Assembly (NCBI GenBank): GCA_029449235.1
Contig: JANATG010000002.1
Coordinates: forward strand, 4,650,001 to 4,714,000
DNA length: 64,000 bases
Direction: 5' to 3'
Source: Linnemannia schmuckeri
Lineage: Eukaryota; Mortierellomycota; Mortierellomycetes; Mortierellales; Mortierellaceae
Shown: positions 22,937 through 35,325 of the stretch, piece by piece
Layout: every line of letters begins with the position of its first letter
Numbering within the stretch: the stretch's first letter is position 1
The notes under the pieces: model-generated
Databases searched by the model: none
Told to the model about the DNA's origin: nothing
The model's input: only the letters and a program-made list of their open reading frames with translations
Program-made: the position numbers and the translations under genes

Positions 22937-25900
22937 TTACGATGAGCAGGAAAGAGGGACACTCTGTGGGGTATCGTCCTCGCGGTGGTAACGCTTGTTC
23001 TTGAAGACGTAGACACAGCGCAGACTCTCGAAGCGATCTCTTTCTGCCTCCTCCAGCGCAGACTTGGCTTGTTCGGCTGCCTGTGCTTGCTCCTCCTCCA
23101 ACGCAATCGCACTATCGACACTCTGGCAGCGCACCCTGTCCGTAGGGGTGGGCTCTGGCTTGACTTTGTTGTTGTTGTCCACGGGAACATCCGAAGAGGT
23201 AGTTGTGTCGTCAGCCACCAATGCTGCCATTGCGGCCTTGGCTCTAGCCTCGTCAGCCTCGGCCTCGAGCAGAGCAGCCCTAGCTTGAGCCTCCTTCTCC
23301 TCTACCTCGGCCAACTTCTGCTTGGCCACCAAACGAAGACGCTGGAGTTCAGCCTGGAAAGAGATATGACGGGTCTTGCGCTCCCACTCGAACGGGCTCT
23401 TGAGGGGGCACTCTTCCAATCCAAGCTTCCATGCATCGTACTTCGAGACGGTCTGGCGACACAGGAAGACCTTGCGGAGGGTGGGGATGGAGTAGAGGCC
23501 GTCGAGCATCGAGCGGTCATCGAAAAAGACGGTCGACTCGAATTTGAGATAGGTGAGGGAAGAGAACCAAGTCTGGAAGAAGTGGAGCACGGTTGTGGCG
23601 GAGGAGTTCATGAACCAGTGGCCCTTGAGGGTGAGCGAGCGGACTGGCGAGTTGAAGGTAGAGGGAGTGGTAGAAAGAGCGTCTCTAGTTGAAGTGACGG
23701 AGCGGGAGACTCTGCCGACGTCAAGGTGGACGTTGGTCAACTTGGGGCATCCGAGGAGCAGACAAGGGCGGAAGAGATGGGCTGGTCTACCCTTCAACGC
23801 GAGGGTCTGAAGACGAGGCAACTTCCATTTCCTGGTAGATTCAACAAGGAGAGAAAGAGAGGGCTCTGTGTAAGAAGGAATTTTGCTGCTATCGTCCGAC
23901 CACCAGCAAACAAAGCAAAAGCAAAAGAAATAAAATTTACCAGTTCCAAGAGGGGAGAGCAAGGTGCTCTTGATACATCTTGCTGACAACGTGGACACCC
24001 ATATCAGGCACAACACACTCAAGGCGAAGAGACTGAAGCTGCGGCGAGTAAGCCAGAGATTCGTAGTTGAATAGGTCGCAGGCAGTGCCGACCAGGACCA
24101 GCTCTTCAAGACAAGGCAGATGCCATGCCTCATACAGCGCGATGGGGTTTTCGATCGTTAATGTCTGGTCCATGTTACCGTCGCGCAGACGCAGGATCTT
24201 GAGGTTAGGACAGGCGCGCAAGAACGAGGCGTCGTTGACGAGGGCGTTGGGACAGTCGTGACGAAGATCCAACATCGTGAGTCGAGGCATGTCGCTGAAC
24301 GGACGCAAGAAAAGACAAGTGTCCGAAATGTAGAGACGACAGACGATCGACTCGAGACTAGACTTGAAGGCTGTGCAGATGTCGTTAAGCACAGGATGAA
24401 TGAATCCATCGCTGTAGCTCTTGAGATTGACTTTGCGCAGGGGGACAGGATCCTCGCCAGGGCCATAGTATCCACCATGACTCCTGCCACCGCCCAAACT
24501 TGTCGATGCGCCTACGACACCACTCTTGCACAGCTCCTGGTAGATGTCCCGGTCCTGCTGCTCTTCGATCGCAAACTTGAAGATCGTCGGATCAAAGATT
24601 CTGGAGGAGAACTTTTCCAGGCTGCGGCACTTCTTCAACAGCCCAACCTGATCCCACTCGGCCTCAGGCCACTCCTCGTAAAAGTATCGCAGTCGCGTGA
24701 CTTTCTCGACGGGCATAGCCTTGAGGTAGTGGCGGAACCGCTCCCAGTGGTGAAATTGGATAATCGTAGGGTTTGACTGCGCCTTGAGCAGCTCAACGTA
24801 TCGACTGCCATAGGTGATATTGTCTGAGTCCGAAGGGTGGATCCAAGAGTAGGGAGGCTCGATCTCGATGAGGCCAGGTCCAACACGTCCGGGTCCAGGT
24901 CCAAAGAGATCTGCATGAGCTTTCAGGAACTTGACTCCGTCGGGGGTAGGGTCAAAGACAGGACGTGCAGGCTGTGTGGGTTCTTCTGGAGTCTCCTCCT
25001 GTACTGGAGGCTGCTCCTGCTCCTGAGGCACAGCATTGATCACCTCTTCCACCACTTCCTCCTCTACAGCAACAACATCCTCCATTTCTTCCTCTACCTC
25101 CTCATTCTCCAACTCAGTCGTCTCCCAAAGTTGCTCATGACCCTCAGGGTTACCAAGCAAGAAAAGAATATCCGCCATGGCTGCCTCGGGCTCAAAGACA
25201 TCCTCAGGATCGCCCACCAGGGCCAAGATGTATGCCATGGCCTCCTCAGGTGCATACTCGGGTGTGTCAGTGTTTCTGAATCGAGTCGACTCTGTAAACA
25301 TACGCAGCATGACCTCCGCTTCAATCTCGTACATGTCGTCGTAGATAGGCACTGCTGGACCATGCTCGATAGTGGCAACCGTCTCGTGTTCCGAAAGCAA
25401 TGCAGCCAAACCGACCATCTCCTCTCCCTCCACTTCTCCCTCAACTGGGACCTCCTCCAATGCTGCAGGCGCCACCGCCACAATAGCCTCATCGACCACC
25501 GCCACAGGCACCTCTGCAGGCACGGCGTCCGTTCCAACCACAACTTCAGCCACTCTTACGCTCTGAGCTGGCTCTGAGAGAACATAATCCGTCTCAATCG
25601 CCATCAACCCACCGAGGACCTCATCAAAAGTCTGCTCCTCCACGAGTACAGATTCTAGAGCGATATAGGCGGCATCCATTGCCAGACTCTCGGCGAGGAT
25701 CTCATCGAGGGTCTCATCGGAAGTTTTCTCCGTCGGCGCCGGTGAGGCAACGTAATCGGTCTCGATTGCCATAAGGTTGGTGAGGACCGTTTCAAGGGTC
25801 TCATCCACTGTTGGTGAGGACCATGAGACTTCTGTTGCCCTATCGGCCACCACCACTTCCTCCAATACCTCCTCCACTACTGCGATGGGCTGCTCTGCCA

Positions 25901-26846
25901 TGTTTTCGATCGTTGGTGTCTCGGCAATTGGTGCTTCGACTGGTTCAATGACTGGCTCAAGAATGGCAGGCGCAATGATAATGACTAGTTCTGGTGCTGG
26001 CTCTGCTGCCGGTTCTGGGACGATGGGCTCTGGTGTTGGTTCTGGTGTTGGTTCTGGGATGAGTGATTCTGCGATAGGGTCCGGAGTGGCCTCAACTTCA
26101 GCGATAGGTACATCATCAACAATTTCCTGAATCTCAGCAACCTGGATCTCCTCGTTGACTACTGCTGCGGGTGCCTCCTCATGGTTGTGGTTGTTGGCTG
26201 GTGCCGGTTCTGGCTCTGCTGCTGGTGTAGGTGTAGGCTCCTCGGGTGGTTGCTCAAGCTCATCCTCGTAAAATCTGATCCGCTGCAAGTTCCGGAGATG
26301 AGGTAGCAAATCCATATAAGGTTCGATATGTGTAATAGGAATAGCCAACTTTTCTACGCGCTCCTTGTGATGGTCCAAGAACAGAAGTCGGAAGAGTCGA
26401 AAAGCGTGTTGCTCCATTTGGGTGTCGAATTCGAGAAGGAGGAGCTTGAGGGTTGCAGTCCAGCGATCAAAGTCGAGGTCGCCGAGGTAGTCGATATAAC
26501 AGGCCATGAGGGGTTGATCCGAGACAAAGGGCGAGAGAGGCTCGTCCCAATCGACATTGAGAAAGGGGACTAGATCGTCTCCTTGCCGGCAGGAGAGGAG
26601 CAAGAGGTAGAGGAGTCGTTTGGCGGCGACGGAGCTGCAGATTGAGGATGGATAGCCACCCTGGCGGCGGACTCGTTTTTCTTCTCGACGTTCGAGGGTC
26701 CGGTATGGGTCACGGTAAAGGTAAGGGAGGGTTGCGCGGAAGAATGTGGAATTGACGGCGAGAAGGTGGAAGAGGGTTGTGAGGTCGCCGTCGAGGTGTG
26801 AGATGATGCAAGAGATGCACTCTGTTGGCAGTTGTGTTTGCGCCAT
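22937..26846 (-). CDS. Large F-box / leucine-rich-repeat protein
   Basis: Probable substrate receptor of an SCF ubiquitin ligase, about 1266 aa in two exons: 23941-26846 and 22937-23831 (TG|G codon split at the junction). An N-terminal F-box is seen at about residues 4-50 (LPTECISCIISHLDGDLTTL, then FRATLPYLYRDPYRTL). Irregular leucine-rich segments follow up to about residue 200. Then comes a roughly 400-residue Pro/Glu/Val-rich insert with internal repeats (EPTPEPTPEP; three copies of a block ending MAIETDYV or similar; two copies of an AMA-IL-L-G-PE block). LRR-like units resume after about residue 690 (for example LRYFYEEWPEAEWDQVGLLKKCRSLEKF). The C-terminus is an Ala/Glu/Lys coiled coil of about 90 residues. 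F-box/LRR proteins form large families in Mortierella-type fungi. The target is unknown. Confidence 0.8.
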
Positions 26847-28369
26847 TTTCTTGTGTGTTTTGTATGTTAATCCTCTATGTGCTTTGTTTTTTATATTGAA
26901 TTGTATGTTGTAAGGGTATCTGAAGGGAGTGCGAGCGGTCGTGAGAAAAGAACAGGAGGAGATGAGGATATGAGTGAAGAGCGTGTGTGTGTGAGAGAAG
27001 TAAGAAAGCGAAAGCAGTGAAGAGAAGAAAAGAAGAAGAGAAGAGGGGGATGGGTCTATCTAAAAAGAAAAAAAAAAGTAACGAGAAGCGGTGTGCTGGT
27101 GGCGCAGATTACGGACACATAAATGGATGGGCCATGCCTGTGTCCATAGGAGATTTAGTTTTAGTTTGCATGTGGTGGCGAAGGGTATGTCAAATCAAAA
27201 TCCAACGAAAAGTACTTGCGAGATAGAGGTATGTGCCCATTGTAGGTACCATTGCACCTCACTCGTCACCACTTTCTATGCATGCTCACTCATCCTCGGA
27301 CCAACCTTTGATTCATTGGTGTTCCCTTCCCTCTCCTTTCTTCATCGTGCATACACACACACAGACACAAAAGGAAAAATTCCCTTTTTCTGTCTTCTTT
27401 TCTTCCTTTTTCTTTTTCACCACTTCTTTTTCTCTTTCGTGGCAAAGCTAGACGAGGTTGGCCACTGACCATGGGCTGCATTCTTTCTTTTCTTCCTTTC
27501 CGTTTTTTCCATTCCGATGCCATAGCCGTATCAATACTGTGTCGGGCTATCATAGAAAGAGAGAGTCAAGGTACGAGAATGAGTGTTATCGTGCGTTCTT
27601 CCCATGGTCACACATAGGTCAAAAGTCAAGTCACCCAATGTTCGACGCCACTATCATGACATGGTGCTTGTTTACAGGAAAGGGTTTCGTTATCTTACTC
27701 TCAGTCTGTCCGGCCTGTCTGTACAGCTCAGCAGTCAGCTCTGCTTGGGCTTAGCACAACCGAGGGAACAAGGGGAGGGCAGTGGGCAGTGTTGTTGGAC
27801 TGGATGGAGTTGGACGCTCTTTTCCATCATTCTCACAAGACAAGCAAAGAGATAGCTATATTTCTGATTAGAGCCGCAGCACTGGTCTGGGAGTAATAAG
27901 AAATGTCGTGAAGTAAGCAAACCCTAGCCAAAAAAGAAGTGAGAGATCACATAACCAGGATGAGCAGCACCCTGGAGAAGAACCCGATCTCCCTTTTTTT
28001 CATTTGGCGTTACCATTCCGATTAGGGAAAAGCATGTAGGGAGGGTCAATGCTATTGCTGGACATCAAAGAAGCAAGAGAGAGGGGGCTGGCTGCGGCTC
28101 ATGCAAACAAAATACACATACACTCCAAAGACGATACGAAAGATATAAAATGTATTCAAACTGTTTGGTGGCTAAAGCAACACTAGGAAAGAGAGGGAAG
28201 AACAGCTCCATTGGTAAAAGCTGCGCCCAGTGACCCAGAGCGGTCAATCTCTCTAGACAGACACGCAAGAGATGTGCATTCAGCCGACACGGTAAGGATA
28301 GGGGATATTATTTTTATTAATGTTGACAACCACACTATGTAGCGTTGCTAGACACGTCTGAACCATCTT
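26847..28369. other. Intergenic between the F-box gene and the GNAT gene
   Basis: 1.5 kb with no supported gene. The start is the purine-rich (plus strand) promoter of the minus-strand F-box gene. Around 27370-27500 there is T/C-rich low-complexity sequence. The last part is the 3' flank of the GNAT gene. Confidence 0.45.
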
Positions 28370-29355
28370 TTAAAGAGGGAGACGGAGGACTGAAAAGTGG
28401 GTATCCTCTTGGACAATGCGTGACGAGTCAGGGAAATTGACCTTCTCGCCATAGTCAATAAAGCCTAGCTTGTTGTACCACTTGATCAACTCGGCGCGCA
28501 TATACAGCACATAGACAACACACTGGGTTCGCTTCATGTTCTCCCTGGCGTGGGCCAAGGCAGCTTCGACAAGCTTGCGACCAATACCGCGAGACTGCTG
28601 GGCTGGGTCGACAGAGAAGAGACCCAAAAATACCTGTTGGTCCTTGGGGACGGACTCGGTGTGGGTCGAGGCGTAGCCTTCTTTCTTGTACTCGCCAAAA
28701 TCGGGGTAATGCTCGGCGGGTTCGAGCTGGATGGTACCCAGGGGCTCGTTGGTCTCGGAGTCAAAGGCCAGGAGGATGGGGTTGACCTTGTCGACCAATG
28801 CCTCTTTTAACTCATCCACTGTGATACGCTCCTCCTTCACTAATAGATTTCGTGGTAATGAACATGGACGTTGTTTTAGTAGTTGTTCTAGATCAATCGA
28901 GCACGGTAGATGCACTGGGCCAAGGAAGCGGGTTGCCTAGAGTGGTATGGCAATATTCACCAGGACGTTCAAAAGCCAATCGATAATAACATGACAAACA
29001 GAAGGTCCAAAGGATAACTAAACACGCCATAATATCTAGTCACTCACCAAGATGGGCCTCAGTGGTCCAGCCGCCCTCTAGAAGTATATAGAAGCACAGT
29101 TGAAAAGAAGGGAAATGTTAGATAACCATGCGGTGCGGGAAGCAATTGACCCTGTCTGTGGAACACAGGTGCAGTGGCAAAAATACCACACAACGGCCGA
29201 TCGAGCAGTAGAAGGAAATCAACAAGATGTGCTTGCTTACCAGAGCGATAGGCGCGGTTAACGACCTTGTGGATAGCCTCGACATGGGCGATATCGTCAG
29301 CTGTGGCAAGACGGACAGCGACTGTCGACTTTTGTTCTGGGCGCTGCGTGGTCAT
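28370..29355 (-). CDS. GNAT-family N-acetyltransferase
   Basis: Acetyl-CoA-dependent N-acetyltransferase of 204 aa. Minus-strand exons are 29241-29355, 29048-29077 (30 nt) and 28370-28839. The N-terminal part is VRLATADDIAHVEAIHKVVNRAYRSEGGWTTEAHL, where the tiny middle exon supplies most of EGGWTTEAHL, a block conserved in a fungal GNAT subgroup. Motif A is complete: FLGLFSVDPAQQSRGIGRKL, with the Q/R-x-x-G-x-G/A acetyl-CoA loop as QSRGIG. Motif B is WYNKLGFIDYGEKV. The acceptor substrate cannot be told. The 30-nt exon and all junctions keep the frame. Confidence 0.9.
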
Positions 29356-30197
29356 TGTTGAATGTGAATGTGTCAGGTGAAGATGGGAGTTGAGTGACAA
29401 GGAGGAGGAGCGAGTGATCAACAGTTGGTTGAAGGTTAGGAGGAGATGGGGATCAGTAAGGAGTGGTTGCTGAATGCAGACTTAGGGAAGAAGAAAGAAA
29501 GAAAAAAAAAAGGAAATGGATTCGTTTCTAGCTTTGTGCTTTTTCAACGGAATCAAAAAGGAAAATGTTGACCAACGAAGGCGAGTATAAACCCTCTTAA
29601 GTTGTGCGCAGAGGATAATTGGTACGCCGTTTTGCCCGCAAAAGGAAACCAATTGACATTGTCAAGGCCCTCTTTTTGTTCGTGTTTTCTTGAACAACCA
29701 ACAAACACACAAACAAGCAAAGCAAGGAGGCCTCACCGTCATCGTCATTGTCATTGACTACACCCCTTGTTAACTTCTCTTCATTGGTACCACATATCTT
29801 TTTATCTGCTTCGACTACCACGAGTCATGGACGACATAAATGGCGAAAAGGTCCATGTACATTGTGCAAGATATGTGTGTATGAATGCTCCTTTAGGGAA
29901 TAAACAGATTCGTGTGAGTTCGTTGTTCGACCTTGTTCGATTCCTTCTCTTCCTCTTAAGTCTTTTCTTGACTCATTCACCCAAGGATCACTACAGGATT
30001 CCCACGGACAGTTGGTTGGCTTGAAGTAATAAGTTTACGATCAGTAGAAGACCTATCCAAGCCACAACGCCGCCAAATCTTTTTTTTTTCTGTTCTTTGT
30101 TGTCTGTGAGGGGAGAAGTAAGGAAGGCATCCTGGAAAGGAAGAGGAAAGCAGGACGGAGCTTTTTTGATCCACAAACACATCATTACAAAAACAGA
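29356..30197. promoter_or_regulatory. Divergent promoter region, GNAT / HemK-fusion genes
   Basis: 842 bp between two divergent genes, with A/T-rich tracts (poly(dA) about 29501-29512, poly(dT) about 30080-30090). No additional exon or RNA gene is recognised. The fusion gene may have more 5' sequence than the start chosen at 30198. Confidence 0.45.
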
Positions 30198-32387
30198 ATG
30201 AAGGAATTGCAGCTGCAGGTGCAGGACGAAGACAACGGAAACAGGGCATGGAAGTTTGTGCTCGCCCACTGGAAGACAATTGTCAAGTCAAGAGAACACA
30301 ACCGCAGGTGCTTTAAGCGAGGCGAAGTAGGATACCTCTGTGCATGATGGGCGTTTTTTTTCTTTATCTGTGATTAATTAATCATCCAATGATTGCTTTC
30401 TCATACCAAGTTTCTTATCTAATTGACATAGGTCACAGTGAATGGGGTAGTGGCAGAGGTAACAAAACTGCTGTTCAAGGGCGACTGGGTTAAAATTCGC
30501 TTCGACGATCGTGCAGCTCATGAATCAGTTTACGGTAAGGAGAAGCTGGATGTCCGGTACGAGGACGATGATCTTGCAGTAGTCGTCAAACCATCAGGAA
30601 AGACCATGGTTGCCTTCGGATTCATGCTGCCTTTCTCAGTTATGCCAAGTCATTCTGCCGAAGGCGCAGATGATAAACTGGGTCAAGCAGAGCAGGTTAC
30701 AGAGGCACAAACTAGATCTGCAGTTGCTGCTGAGGAAGACGAAGAGGAAGAAGAGGAGGAGGAGGACGACGATTTTGATATACCCTCTAATATCTCACCG
30801 ACAGTGGGTCAGCAGCACCGGTTACCCTGCGCTATTCATGGCATCGAAAAGGCCGCCAACGGACTGGTAAGTGCTTCACTTGATAACAGATACCAGCTAC
30901 ATGATCCATAAAATCAGGAAGCCACTTTGCACTAAAGTAACTCCCTTTACCTGGAAATAACATCTTTAGGTCCTGGTAGCAAAGACACGATCCATGCGCG
31001 CAACCTTGCTAAAGATGCACAACGAAGGGCAGTTTGTCAGGACATTCAGGATCATCTGTCATGGCGCATGGAAGAAATCAAACACAGACGCGGCAGCAAC
31101 AAATGAAACTTCCAACCATAGCGATGCCACCTACTCACCAGGCGACTCAATACCCATTAACACATCCGGTCTCGATGCCGAATACCTCGAGTCCATCCAC
31201 GTTGTTCATCTGACACCGTCCAACGAAGCAGGATTTATTTCGACTCTGGACATTACTCCTCGTTCGCCTTACTTGGGAGTTAACATCCGCCGGTATCTTT
31301 TAAGTCAAGGACACCCAGTCGTTGGAGACAGTGGAAACACTAAACCTCTCAAAGCCAACCGCAACAAGGGACTCTTTTCGGCCGTGATAAATGTCGAGTT
31401 CAAGCACCCTGTCCTGGGCACGACGATAGTTGCCTCGTTTGACGAGCCAGCGAAGTTTGAGCAGCTCAGGAATCGGGAACAGAGGGCTTGTGTGAGAAGA
31501 ATAGCCGAGGAGCTGGAGGAGCTTCGCAAGGGAGGGATTGAGCCTATCTCTTCGTTTGATCGCAAGTCTGACAAACCAATTGCATACCAAGTTGGCGGGA
31601 AGGTGAGCTACAGCAATACCTTTTCGCTCACGGTCATATGTCTAGTATCAGTATCTGCATACCGATTAATTAACTCCTTTATTTTGCAAACACTACCAAA
31701 ATTCATTAGGATTTCTATCAAATGAGATTCAAAGTGTCACCGGCAACTCTCATTCCTCGCTCGAGCACAGAGACACTTGTCAAGGCCGCTATCAGTCTTT
31801 CACAACAACGGCCAGTCAAGATCCTGGATGTTGGAACAGGAAGCGGTTGTCTTTTACTGGCACTCCTGAACTCACTACCAACCGCCAAAGGAGTAGGTGT
31901 CGATATCAGCACAGAAGCCCTGGAAATCGCCAACTTCAACAAGGACCTGTACAACCTCTCAGATCGAGCATCGTTCCTGCCAGGAGACTTGGGCGACCTG
32001 CAAGGAACACCGGAACTCTTCCAGTCCTTTGACATTCTGGTCTGCAACCCGCCTTATCTGGACAGCGCCAAGGCCGAGAGGTTAAAGACCCTTTTCGCAG
32101 GCACTGACCATGAGCCACCTGTTGCCCTCTTTGCCGAGAAAGAAGGGTATGGCGCCTATGAACTCTTGGCTTCCAGTCTCTCACACGACCTTTTGACGGA
32201 TGATGGTCCTGGCTCTCGTCGTATCATGGCGAGAGGTGGACATGTTGTTTTGGAGATTGGAAGCGGGATGGGGGCACGCGTGCGCGAGATCTTCAAGTTT
32301 CTTCAGTTTGCGGAGGCTCTCAAGGACAACCAGGATTCTGAGCGCTGCTTGGTCTTTTCATTGCCCTCTTCTCCCACAGATCCTTAA
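30198..32387 (+). CDS. Fusion: S4 + degenerate RluA-type pseudouridine synthase + HemK/PrmC methyltransferase
   Basis: Predicted 624-aa protein, exons 30198-30326, 30432-30866, 30970-31602 and 31710-32387, all phase 0. Residues about 10-65 look like an S4 RNA-binding domain (FVLAHWKTIVKSREHNRRCF, GEVTVNGVVAEVTKLLFKGDWV). Residues about 75-360 follow an RluA-type pseudouridine synthase: VRYEDDDLAVVVKPSGKTMV, the active-site region AIHGIEKAANGLVLVAKT, and GVNIRRYLLSQGHPVVGDS. The catalytic HRLD is HGIE here, so both Arg and the catalytic Asp are lost. An acidic insert (about residues 135-150) lies before it. From about residue 405 a complete HemK/PrmC release-factor glutamine methyltransferase follows: TLIPRSSTETLV, DVGTGSGCLLLALL, and the catalytic NPPY in ILVCNPPYLD. 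The usual PrmC N-terminal helical domain is absent. The likely role is N5-methylation of a release-factor Gln, with the front part serving as an RNA- or ribosome-binding module (inference). Confidence 0.88.
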
Positions 32388-32467
32388 TTCATTTTAGCAC
32401 GATTAATTAACTTATGAAATGCCGGATATAACTTTTGGAATTGATTAGCACGCGACTGGGGGCTGTT

Positions 32468-33091
32468 TTATTGCTGCTTCTTGATAGAGACAGGTGCTGG
32501 GCCAGCCTGAGAATCCTCCATGACTGCAACGGCGACGTATGCAATGAGGACAACGTTGGCCATCACAGCAGCGCTGATTCCTGCATATGTCGCGTTGCCT
32601 ACGGGAAGAGTTTACAAGAGAGAGAGCTATAAGGCGTGAGATACTTGGACTATATATATTTTCAATCGGCGTGAATTAAGGTAGACAGTAGAGCTGGACA
32701 TACCTCCAAAGTACTGGTCGATGGTGAGAAAGTAGGTTGCAATGGGGAATACGATCATGGCGACCGTGAAGAACGCCAACTTGGCAACAGTAGATCTATT
32801 CATTATGAATATTGAAACACATAAATGATAAATGTCAATGGCTAGAGCTGTCGTTTTAGAAGTCGGCTGAGAGGTGGTGTCGAAAACGAGGCATTTTGTC
32901 TTAATATTTGAGGTATAATCGAGTCTGGCAGGAATCCAACCTATGAATGTGTGCTCGTTTTTGGTGACTTACGAGGAGATATTGACGGAGGAGCGGGATC
33001 CCGAAGGGCCTGAGGCTGAGGATGAGGAAGAAGAGCCAAAGGAGGTCTGTTCCGACGTCGTTCTGGTGGTTCTCTTTTCGGCGGATGACAT
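32468..33091 (-). CDS. VMA21: V-ATPase assembly factor VMA21
   Basis: ER membrane chaperone for assembly of the V-ATPase Vo sector, 113 aa. Minus-strand exons are 32973-33091, 32704-32795 and 32468-32598. The N-terminus is a Ser-rich cytosolic tail (about 40 aa). Helix 1 is KLAFFTVAMIVFPIATYFL, the loop IDQYFGGNATYAG follows, and helix 2 is ISAAVMANVVLIAYVAVAVM. The tail ends in KKQQ; a C-terminal dilysine-type ER-retrieval signal is usual in the family and a Lys pair is present here (IKKQQ). The gene is convergent with the HemK fusion (80 bp between stop codons) and divergent from the cyclophilin (200 bp). Confidence 0.95.
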
Positions 33092-33291
33092 TGTTGTAGT
33101 TGTGTGTGTGTGTGATGGAATGGAAAAAAGTGGAGAAAGAAGAATGATTTGGTTACGAGTGACCCCTATGTGCTCAGCTGCTGGGACGACGTGTTCTCGT
33201 TCTCAAGGACAGGTCTGCCAGTCACAAGGATCAATTTCTTTTCTCTTTTTTTTTTTTTCTTCACAGTTCCATTATACTTTATACTTGAACA

Positions 33292-33609
33292 ATGGTCAAC
33301 CCACGAGTATTCCTCGACATCGACATTGACGGACACAGGATAGGAAGGCATGTCACTCACAGGAGGACAAACCAAGAAACACAGGATCGCACATCGCTGT
33401 TGATTTGCTGCCGAAAACAATGCCGCCTTGCAAACAAGACGTTAGACATCAAGCGGGACTTTACAATTCCAACGGAGAACTAACGATTATGAATTTGAAT
33501 CATTGTTGGCAACCACAATAGGGTTATAATTGAACTCTTCAAGGATGAAGTGCCTCAGACAGCAGAGAACTTTCGCGCTCTTTGCACCGGTACATTCTCT
33601 TACAGGATT

Positions 33610-33654
<45 letters not shown>

Positions 33655-35325
33655 GTTGATATCAATTAGAGACGAAACAACAGCACCTCCTTTGCTAACA
33701 TGTCATTGATCTGTTGTTGTGATGTTTTAGGTGAAAAAGGCATGAGTAAGATAAGTGGAGTCCCATTGCACTACCGAGGATCCATCTTTCACCGGTAAGT
33801 CAGGATCACTCAACTGGAACTGTGACCATCCCACTTGCCTTGTCGGTGTATCAGAGCGAGATGGTGTCAACTTTTTGTTATGCTAACCAGCTCGTCGTGA
33901 TCATGCTTGTTTGTTAATTAGTGTCATCAAGGGATTTATGATTCAAGGAGGAGGTAACTATCGTATTTGAAATATATCCTTATGAACATTTCGTAGGGTA
34001 GGTTTATGTAGTAACACACACTAAATGATAATGCTGATCGTATCTGTGTTTAGACTTTACCAGGCGTGATGGAACAGGAGGCGAGAGTATCTATGGAGGA
34101 CCATTGCAGGATGAGGGCGGGTTCAAGCGCAAGCACGATACTGAAGGTATGAGAGAAACATTCCTAATCTCATCTTGCGAAGGTCGTTATTTGGAGTTGG
34201 GATACATTGATTGATGTGTTATTCATTTTACGATATCCTATAGGATTGTTGTCGATGGCGAACAAGGGACCCAACACCTCCAGCTCCCAGTTTTTCTTGA
34301 CAACAAGACCTACTCCTCACTTGGATGGTAAGCTTTTCATGTTCTTTTCAGCTGTATGCCAATGGCCTCTACAAGAGAATTATAAGCTAATTATTTCAAT
34401 TGTTTCACATATTAGGCAAACATGTGGTTTTTGGTCGTGTTGTAAAGGGATATGACGTTGTCGAGAAGGTGGAGAACACACCAACAGATGAGCGAAATGA
34501 TCGTCCTGTGGGTATTGTCATGATCACAAACTGCGGTGAGCTGGAGCTCCGAATCCCCCCCAAGGTTCTGGAGCAGCAAAAGGCACAGAAGGCTGCTGCT
34601 GCTGCGGTGGCGGCGGCAAATGAAGCGACCGACAAGGCTCAGGGGTCGTCGCGTGGCGGTAAGGGAACGTCCAAGCGGGACAGCTCGAGCGCAAGTACCA
34701 GTGGAAGTGATAGTGAGAGTGGCAGCGATTCAGATAGAGGACGTGATCGTCACCGCAGTAGACAGCGTCGTCGTCGCCATTCCCGTTCGCGCTCGGATTC
34801 GCGTTCGGGATCAGAGTCAGAGTCAGAGGATGACAGAAAAAGTCGGCGAAAGAGAGACGATCGGTCGTCAAGACGCCACAAGACGGATAAGCGGTCCAGG
34901 AGATCGAGCCGTGATCGTGATGACAGTACTAGTCGTCGTCGGGGACGCGATGCCAAGAGGAGTGCGCGATCGGACTCGAGATCACCTAACCGACCTGCAA
35001 AAGTCGAGACCAAATCTGCAACAGAAGATCGTGCGGAGAGCTATGGGCAGCAGCGTGAAGCTCTGCGTTCTGTACCTCGACCTCGGTCTAGATCGCCTGA
35101 GATCAAGTATAAAGGCCGTGGTGCCATGGTAAGTCTCCATTGGCGCTTTGTTGGTTGACGATCTCCTCCTTCTTTTCCTACCAAGTAGCATATGTTTGTT
35201 GTCAATCTTCTCTTTGTCTCGTTTCTGTGAGAGCAGATGCTCCTATTCACACCCTCTAGAATATGTCCACTTACAGTCGTTATGTTCTTCTTGGATAGAA
35301 ATACGGAGGACGCCCTCGCTGGTAG
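33292..35325 (+). CDS. Cyclophilin-type prolyl isomerase with RS tail
   Basis: Nuclear peptidyl-prolyl isomerase of the PPIG/NKTR/CypRS type, about 378 aa. Exons are 33292-33347, 33522-33589, 33731-33794, 33922-33953, 34054-34146, 34244-34327, 34416-35128 and 35299-35325. The cyclophilin fold covers residues 1-175: PRVFLDIDIDGHRIGR, FHRVIKGFMIQGGDFT, LSMANKGPNTSSSQFF and HLDGKHVVFGRVV. The catalytic Arg (FHR), the FMIQGG loop and Phe-113 (QFF) are kept. The position of Trp-121 is His (PHLDGKH), as in many RS cyclophilins, which usually lowers cyclosporin binding. An Ala-rich stretch and about 150 residues of Arg/Ser repeats follow, then a short exon with KYGGRPRW. This suggests a spliceosome-associated factor. 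The first intron appears to be GC-AG. Intron 2 holds a run of about 44 T. Confidence 0.93.

Noticed and set aside
22985..23692. 235-codon plus-strand frame opposite the F-box gene
   Set aside because: Leu/Gly-rich mirror of the Glu/Ala coiled coil on the other strand; no independent signals.
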